From Liolophura sinensis (Eukaryota; Mollusca; Polyplacophora; Chitonida; Chitonidae): a stretch of DNA of 64,000 nt. Below the pieces are notes generated by a model. That model searched no databases. It saw only the letters and a program-made list of their open reading frames with translations, and was not told the DNA's origin. Positions 57,230 to 64,000 of this stretch are shown here, one piece after another (position 1 is the first letter of the stretch; every line of letters starts with the position of its first letter). The translations under genes and the position numbers were made by a program. The stretch covers positions 45,989,385 through 46,053,384 of the forward strand of contig NC_088295.1 of the NCBI RefSeq assembly GCF_032854445.1. Reading direction: 5' to 3'.

Positions 57230-58164
57230 GTATGTTCAGTGATCACCTGGGCATGAATTTTTTTGTATTTATAAGATTCTTTTTATCTCTTATTAACCCT
57301 GTTTTTCTAACAGTTTTTTTGTCTCATCGGTACACTTAACTTTTAATAGTGCAGCCCTCCTTAAGGGTTTAGTTGATTATGGCTGCAATTCAACCACAGA
57401 ATCTCACTTCCAAGCAGTGAAAATTTGCGTGCTCCGTAATGTTGATTCGTGTCAGCTTCCTGAAGTTTTTACCACAAATATAAAATTGAGCAAAACAGGT
57501 GATTCTTTGCGAATTTAAGGCATGTTACTTGGTTCACATACATTATGTAAAATGTCCCATCAAACAAGATCAATCATGCGTTATTATCCCCAAATTATTT
57601 TCGTGTCAGAAATCGGATTCCATTTTACATTCATTGTCTGGAAAATCAAGTGCACTTATTCATTGTGTCAAAACTACCATTCACCAAGCCGTGCAAGGTT
57701 CTTAATCAGTCATAGGTCATTCCAAATGTCCACAATGTCATCCATATGTCTTACAACATGCAGTCACCATTCACACCCCTCATGAAGACATTGTCTTGTC
57801 TTAATACACTGTCTACCACTTGTTCCCAAAACTGTTAATAAGCACTTCTGAAAGTCTCAAATTAGTTTGTTCCATCATTGGTCAACCATTAGAATATACA
57901 TGTATCTCAGTAGACAACATGTTGATTTTCCTGCACTTTACACCAAATCATAACTGAATGTCCACATGTCTGTGTTAATACACAAATGTTCGCCAGTGTG
58001 ATTGCATAAAGTGTGATTCGCTGTGTTAAGCCGGTAAATCTGTTACCCTTAGCCTTTAACCATTAGCACCTAACCTGCCCTTGTTCTCTAGCATTTGTCG
58101 AGTGAATTTTACCCTGAACATTGTTAACCATCTCTCCCATCTTACCAATTATCGTAACAACCAG
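57230..58164 (+). other. intron, nothing notable
   Basis: 935-base phase-0 intron. No repeat or exon seen. Confidence 0.8.
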
Positions 58165-58251
58165 GAAACTTACAAGTATAAGGAACTGGAGGATGAGGTA
58201 GAGGAAGAAATTCGCCAAGAAATGCAGGTGTTAAAGCGGCGGCGTATGGAG
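58165..58251 (+). CDS. Cav3 exon: proximal C-terminus, acidic helix (possibly optional)
   Basis: Acceptor AACAACCAG (weak tract), donor GTGAGA at 58252; 29 codons, phase 0 both sides. Encodes ETYKYKELEDEVEEEIRQEM, QVLKRRRME, a charged, probably helical segment. It resembles the vertebrate continuation after MKHLE (AELEAELELEM). The exon at 62437 can also follow MKHLE directly, so this one may be a cassette. Confidence 0.8.
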
Positions 58252-61200
58252 GTGAGAGCTGAAGAGTTCAGCAAAGGGAGAGAAATCTGGCCTCTCTCAC
58301 ATCCCTCTCCAGCACTCTTATGGCTGAGCATGGGCCAGCACTATACCTCACTCCCATCTTTGTCTTCAGTACTCTCAGGTTTTATGTGCTAGTATTCTCT
58401 GCGCAGAAGTAAAAAAAAATATTTCACACACACCATTGGCACCCCGGATTTATCTTTCCATTTTTTACTTTTTATAATCAAAAAAATAACATCTCTGAAA
58501 ATTTTATTGATTTTCCCTTCCTCTCCCTAAATATGTAATTGGTTTAAACCGTGGTGAAATCCAGGTGTGATATGTGTCTATGTAGTGACTTCTGTGCAGA
58601 GCTGTTCTATTTGCTAGATGTAGGAGAGTGGGTACTGTTTGTTAGGTGTGTGTTATATTGGATGTTGTCTTTAGCAGCACAGGAATCTGGCATGTATTAA
58701 TCCAAGACGGACAAAGATGGGAATCTTGCTACAGTCTTCATCGCACTTCTGTGGTGTGTCCATTTCCTGCACTGTTCCAGGCGCTCATTACATCACTAAT
58801 TTTATACTCTTCATTTTCTTTGTTGATTTTCAGTTTTGACTTCTATTATTCATTTGTGTGGCCATTTCATGGATCGGGAAAACATCCAAATGGTTTTCAT
58901 CGTTTTGCCTTTTTCTTTTATGTATGGTGTGACTCTGAACATTTTTATAATTCGTTTCATGTTGGTGAAAAGACAGGCAAAATAAAGGTATATATACAGT
59001 ATGTATACACCACAACAAATTTCTTTTGTGTGATGAAACGGTGATATCATAAGTGAAAGTGATTTATGTTACCAAACTAGCGTTCATTGTACTTCGTTTT
59101 TTAATTTTAATGCAATATACCTGTAGTAATTTTGAGTAATTTTTCAGTTTAATAAACCGGATTAACATTATTGCTGTATGGATTGATAATAGATGTACAT
59201 TTATCATGGTTTGGTGTCTCTGCTGGTGCATAATGAAAGGTGCTCTACATCCCAGTCTTGTGTTTCTTCATTATTAACGACATAAACAATGTGTGCATAT
59301 GTCCAAGTTCAGCTTTAATTCAGTTTTCAATTTAAGTTCAAATTCAATGATTCAAAACAAGCAATAGACATTTTTGGTCTCATCTACTTCAGTTATAATA
59401 GGGACTTAATCAGCCGATCATGTTCAGAAAATTTAAAACTGTAGTAGTTGATGCTTGTAAAATTTTTTTGTTTTTATTTTACTCACTTGTTCATTTTTTT
59501 TTTTTTTTTTTTTTTTGTCTTTCTGTGCTATTCTTTTACTCTGCGCCTTAATTTTCAATCTTGTAAGTCAATCTTAACGTTTGGATTTATGTTGTTAAAT
59601 TTGTATTGTTGAACTGTATTTTTTTAAATAAATTGTATATGTATCTTAGTGTATTAAGATGATAATTTAGTATACGTATAACTGTTAGAGTGAAGACAGT
59701 AGATGATGTAGATGGTAGAAATGTAAACAATGTTGTAGTAGTAAAAGCATGTTCATCTAAAAACACAATCATTAAATTTCATATGGCTATTCTTTTCATT
59801 AGGATGATTCAGTGCATCATGTTCATCATTATCATCATTATCAGTTGATCAGACTTCATTATCAGTTGATCACACATCATTATCAGCTGATCACACATCA
59901 TTATCAGCTGATCAGACATCCCAAACAGTCTTACAAGTGTGACAGGGGCTGGTTGTTCAACTGTGAATATAGTGTGACATCTGTCAGCGGAAAGAAAGCA
60001 GTGTTCAGAGTAAGCCCCTGCTTTTTGTCAGTTGCCCGACAAACCCAAGAAGCTGCCAAACCAGTCAGGACTGTATTTGAAGCAGTGACCTGATCGGTCA
60101 TTTGGACAGATTAGCAGTAGCAAAAACAGTGCTTTTTAACATAATTTAGTATACTATAGCTCTGTATTGCTGTGATTACGTATATTATCACAGCCCTGTC
60201 TTGTTACCTTGAACACATCTGTACTTCCTGTGCTGGCTTTAATATACTACTGCTGTGCACCAAATACTTGATCTGTCCATAGTCATTGCCCCCATGTTCC
60301 CATGTGTCATCACTAATAAATCCACACAAGCATGAGACTAGTGGAAACCAGATAAATTCCATCTCCAACTGCCATGTTTGAATGCATACTCCTCACAGTG
60401 GAGTGAATCATGTATACAATTATCACTGCTACTATTAGGCCAGTTAGACCTTTTGACACGCATACTGGATAATTGGTTAGGATGAGCCTCACCAATGTAA
60501 TGACGTAGGGGGAACCCATTATCAGCATTGATGAATAAAAAGATTTCTCAGACAATTTAAGAATAGATTAAACAAAATATACTAATTGATGACACAAGGA
60601 AATATCTGCCTGGAATTGATAGCTGAAACGACTATGAATACAGACAGACAGATTATTTGATGCCCAGCAGTAGTATATTAAAGCTAGCACGGGAAGTACA
60701 GAGGCGTTCAAGGTATGCTTGTGGAACAAGACAACCCTGCAGAGCTAAATATACTAATGTAAACAAAGTGAAACACGTGTTGGTCCAAGTATTGAACTTG
60801 ATTTTGATTGTAACTTATAATACACTATTGAACAACAGGCCCCCAATACCGTATGGCTGTGTCTTGGCAAAATACTTCTGTCATTGATGTGATTTATTGT
60901 ATTTAATTAATTAATATGTACATTATATTATTGTTGACCAGTTCATTTCATTCTTTTTTTTTTTTTTTTAAGCAAAGCTGGCTATCATAACCACTTGAAT
61001 TTTACCTCTGGGAAGCTTGTTCGTTCAGCTTTTTGGAGATCAGCTCATTGATTTCAAACATGTATATTATTTGCTTATTTGCAGGAAAGAACCGTACTGT
61101 TATATTTTTTCCCTTTGTCGTATCTGAGATGAACATGTATAAAGCATGAAGTGACCATTTTGGGTATACATGTATATAGTATACAGATTGATGTAATGTC

Positions 61201-62436
61201 CAATGCAGAAACTGTGAGAAGTTTTCAAGGAATAAATTCAAACAGTTCTTTTGCGAATAAAAACTGACCACCAATATTTGAAGCGAAAAATTTCTTAGAT
61301 ACAAGAATAAAGTAAATAAATGTTAAATCAAACTAATGAGCAGTAGTTATATGCACAGTCCAACAAGAAAATTTAAGGGTGGGTGGAACTAGACATTTCC
61401 CTTTGGCACAAAAAACCCTTATGGCTACAGTGTCTGAGGTTTATGAATATTATTAAAACATTTGGGTTTCTTAAAACATTGACATGTACATGTAGCCTTC
61501 TCACATAATTATCACTTTACAACTCGTACAGTGCAGTACTGCAGCATTCATGAATCGTCGTTGTTGATAATCAGCCATGTGCTTGTTACCAATTGCATTC
61601 TTCTTCTAGTATCAAACTGTATGTTCTAAATATGTATATATTTAGTCCTACATTTTACCCTGCGCCGTTAAAAGGCGTTTCCATTGTTTTCAGATAAAAC
61701 CTTACAGAAATACAAGGATGCCTTGCTTTTTGATCTCTGTACATGTACACGTATACAAGAATTTCTTTATAGAAAGCATTGCTGTAGTGTAAGCTTTAAG
61801 CTATAATCATTCATTCATACAAACTGACTTGCATTGTGATCTTTTGTCTCAATAGGCATGAATATAAATTTTTTTTTTTTTTAATTGTACAGTAAATTTT
61901 AAGATGTCTGTCTCAATCAGTGTATCCAAGCAATACTTTTAACAATGTTAGGTTTAGTTTAAAGCTTCAATTTCTGGTTTTCTTGTAGAGTACATTCTAT
62001 GCAAATGATTTCAGGATTCTGGAGTATAATGAGAAACATTAAATCAAGACAGTTGGATAATTGGATATGCCAGTATTAATAAATTGATTATAATTATAAA
62101 ATCCAACACTTTCTTGTGCAAAAAAAGAGTTGCAAGAAGGAATTAGTAAATTGATTATAAATTATAAATTGCCTTTGTCCTTTCATGTGCAAAAATGCAT
62201 TAGAACTCAAAGGATGTGTCAAACTAAGAACTCCCAAAAGCATTAACAATCTGACACAAGCTTTATTGTTTTCCTTTATTGCAGCTGTGAGGTAAGAAAG
62301 ATACTCCTAAATGGTCTCGTTTAGATGAGTCCATGGGTGATATATAGTGATAAGTTTGGGCATGTGCGGTCTTCCATAGATGAGCCCAGGTATTGTACGG
62401 AGGCCAGATTGATCATGTCCAGTGGTTTACTTTCAG
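58252..62436 (+). other. intron with 21-bp tandem repeat
   Basis: 4.2 kb phase-0 intron, AT-rich, with T runs at 59496-59517 and 60954-60970 and a tandem array at 59836-59919. No exon or full-length mobile element recognised. Confidence 0.75.
59836..59919 (+). repeat. 21-bp tandem repeat, four copies
   Basis: Copies begin cattatcag at 59836, 59857, 59878 and 59899, each with a TGATCA palindrome (CAGCTGATCA in the last two). Confidence 0.9.
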
Positions 62437-62541
62437 GAATCAAATAAACAGATGAAGGAAGACCAGGCCAGTCTGGAGGCTGATCAGTCAGATGACGAGA
62501 TTCTTAATAATGATGATTTGGATGGAGAACGAAATGGAGAG
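62437..62541 (+). CDS. Cav3 exon: C-terminus, ESNK-type acidic segment
   Basis: Acceptor TTACTTTCAG, donor GTAAAG at 62542; 35 codons, phase 0 both sides. Reads ESNKQMKEDQASLEADQSDD, EILNNDDLDGERNGE. Vertebrate Cav3 has MKHLEESNKEA directly after IVS6, so this exon matches the residues expected immediately after 57229. Confidence 0.9.
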
Positions 62542-63514
62542 GTAAAGAGGATTGAATATTGTATGTTGGTGTCTGTGGTCTCTGAATGTTTAACACAAGC
62601 CGATCAGCGAGATCTATGCATCACCCAGGAGCCTGTAACCAATGTGGTCGCTGTGAGTTTAAGTCCAGCTCATGCTGATTTCCTCTCTGGCCAAGGTCTG
62701 GCAGCAACCTGTGGATGGTCACGGGCTTCCTCTGGGAATTATGGGATGACACTCAAGCCTTTAAGTTTTAAGTTGACACAGTGCCAAAATCAGGAATGCT
62801 TTTTTTTTTTTTTTGGGTGGGTGGGGGGTGGTCCTTTAATGCAGTACAGGTGATGAAAAATAACTAAAGACTGCAAACTGAAAAGCTGTAACCAGGAATT
62901 ATGCCTTCAGTGTGGTAGGTCAGTGGCTTATCTGCTGTAGCGAGATCATGCATTAACTGTTGTTGTCAACTGCGGCAGTGATTAAAGGCCCGGAAAACCT
63001 CAAATTTCGGCAATCAGGTTTGCAGAATTGAAAGTGCAGTTGAGAAGAATGTATTCTGATCAGTCATGAAAAGTGTTTGTGAATCCATTGAAAAAGGATT
63101 ACTCCAAACAATAATATCTACCAGTACCACCTGGTGACCAGCTAATGACCTAAGACATGATGGTGCTTGGGGAAGGGTGGGTGGGCGGGGGCTGAAATCT
63201 TGTGACTGATTTAGGCTTTACAGTTGAAAAAGAAGAAGAAAACAGAAAAATGATGCCAAAATAAGATGAAAGAGCATCAAAACTTATTTGCAAATATGAT
63301 CTGTAATATTTTTTTGGATTTTTTTTTTCAGGAGAAAAAGGTATTTGAAAATATTTTTGTATGGTGGGTATTTGCGGTGTGTAGTCTCTTGTTCTTTTCT
63401 ATGAATTTGTGCATTCCACCATAAGGGCAGAGAACGATATACTTTTATACACCTTGGAACTTGCTTGTGTTTGTAACGCCCATGTGAAACAGCAATGATG
63501 TGTTTGAATTTCAG
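62542..63514 (+). other. intron with SINE fragment and possible 9-nt microexon
   Basis: Phase-0 intron of 973 bases. A SINE fragment is at 62619-62745; a T run is at 62800-62814. A possible microexon GAGAAAAAG (EKK) at 63332-63340 sits between TTTTTTTTTTCAG and GTATTT, but nine bases are too few to be sure. Confidence 0.75.
62619..62745 (+). mobile_element. SINE fragment, middle part
   Basis: Contains catcacccaggagcctg, ggtcgctgtgagtttaagtc, cagctcatgctg and aacctgtggatggtcac; lacks the tail. Confidence 0.75.
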
Positions 63515-63650
63515 TTGAGCATCCACGTGGGAGATAACGATGATGGATTGCTGAAGACACCAGCCTGCAAACAGATCTCATTGCCCCCCAATTTCACATT
63601 TAACATCCGCCCACCTAGTACAGAGCCCACCAGTAACCAGGATGATGAGA
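63515..63650 (+). CDS. Cav3 exon: C-terminal tail
   Basis: Acceptor TGAATTTCAG, donor GTAAGT at 63651. Encodes LSIHVGDNDDGLLKTPACKQ, ISLPPNFTFNIRPPSTEPTS, NQDDE. Phase 0 in, 1 out. No close vertebrate match, as usual for the C-terminal tail; the call rests on good splice sites, open frame and phase continuity. The gene continues beyond the window. Confidence 0.8.
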
Positions 63651-64000
63651 GTAAGTCGTGGGATAAGGGGCCAATCCCAAAAAGTGATTTTTGACCCCAG
63701 GATTGTCATATTCAGTCGTTTTTAAAGCCAATTGTAGTGCATAGCATATAGCCCAAAAACTTGAAATTGGGACATATTCGTCTGTATTCACCACTTGCTG
63801 TGCGTATCCATTTTCAACTTCTGAGGGCTAGAAATAAGTGTGGACTCTGATTTGAAATTTTCGTTTGAGTCAAAGTAAGCCAACTTTGTGAAATCGGCCT
63901 CAGACATTTACATCCTTGCATGGGCTTTGATTAGTGCACAGGAACCTAATCGTGGTAGTCTTGAATGCTGACAAATGTTATGTGTAATGTGTTTGTCTCT
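63651..64000 (+). other. intron start, continues past window
   Basis: 350 bases after donor GTAAGT. Nothing recognised. Confidence 0.8.

Larger units (their letters stand above)
7518..63650 (+). other. Cav3 T-type calcium channel alpha-1 gene, partial (both ends outside window)
   Basis: One large multi-exon gene for the pore-forming subunit of a low-voltage-activated calcium channel in the plasma membrane. The exons, joined in order, give domain I from S4 onward, domains II, III and IV complete or nearly so, and the proximal C-terminus. Pore motifs SLESW, TQEDW, SKDGW and TGDNW give the EEDD selectivity ring, which separates Cav3 from Cav1/Cav2 (EEEE). The I-II linker starts with the gating-brake helix region and carries a His-rich run, both Cav3 features; no IQ or beta-subunit interaction motif is seen. 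All introns begin GT and end AG. N-terminus, IS1-IS3 and the distal C-terminus were not found. Vertebrate relatives are CACNA1G/H/I; orthology to one of them cannot be assigned. Confidence 0.97.

Noticed and set aside
7518-63650. Reading the gene as a pseudogene because of three frameshifts
   Set aside because: Every other exon, all splice sites, the S4 charges and the filter residues are intact; single-base assembly errors explain the data better, though reads are needed.

Overview
This 64 kb window is animal genomic DNA. It carries the middle and most of the 3' part of one gene on the + strand: the pore-forming alpha-1 subunit of a T-type (Cav3) voltage-gated calcium channel, spread over about 32 coding exons between 7518 and 63650. 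The first visible exon encodes the S4 segment of domain I and the last lies in the cytoplasmic C-terminal tail, so both ends of the gene are outside the window. About 5.5 kb (roughly 1,850 codons) is coding; the rest is AT-rich intron. No other protein gene or RNA gene is supported on either strand.

The organism is probably a lophotrochozoan invertebrate such as a mollusc or brachiopod. Reasons: the introns hold many copies of a tRNA-derived SINE ending in a short aaataaat-type tail, a second dispersed repeat ending in tactcactcactc-type sequence, abundant acatgtacatgt-type motifs, and a pair of alternative domain II pore-turret exons like those known from snail Cav3. This is inference, not an identification.

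Layout: 1-7517, intron with no recognisable S1-S3 exons. 7518-12354, domain I S4 to pore. 14515-22399, IS6, gating brake, His-rich stretch and I-II linker. 23156-30598, domain II, including two alternative S5-pore exons at 26313 and 27724. 32886-40283, II-III linker. 43238-48263 (or 48290), domain III and start of the III-IV linker. 51621-57229, domain IV. 58165-63650, proximal C-terminus. The four pore exons give the selectivity ring E (12274-12276), E (30455-30457), D (within 47422-47511) and D (within 56374-56494), the EEDD pattern of T-type channels.

Splice phases agree along almost the whole chain. Three coding exons (14515, 56374, 57073) each depart from the expected length by one base, exactly where conserved protein changes frame; these look like single-base assembly indels. 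The junction 35918/39950 is out of phase unless a donor at 35962 is used or an exon was missed.

The most interesting content is regulatory and structural: mutually exclusive domain II exons, tandem duplication of an exon end together with its 5' splice site, several in-frame alternative splice options (II-III linker, III-IV linker, C-terminus, microexons), a 0.7 kb minisatellite in a domain IV intron, SINE insertions with clear target-site duplications (one nested in an older hairpin element), and several short inverted-repeat elements resembling MITEs.
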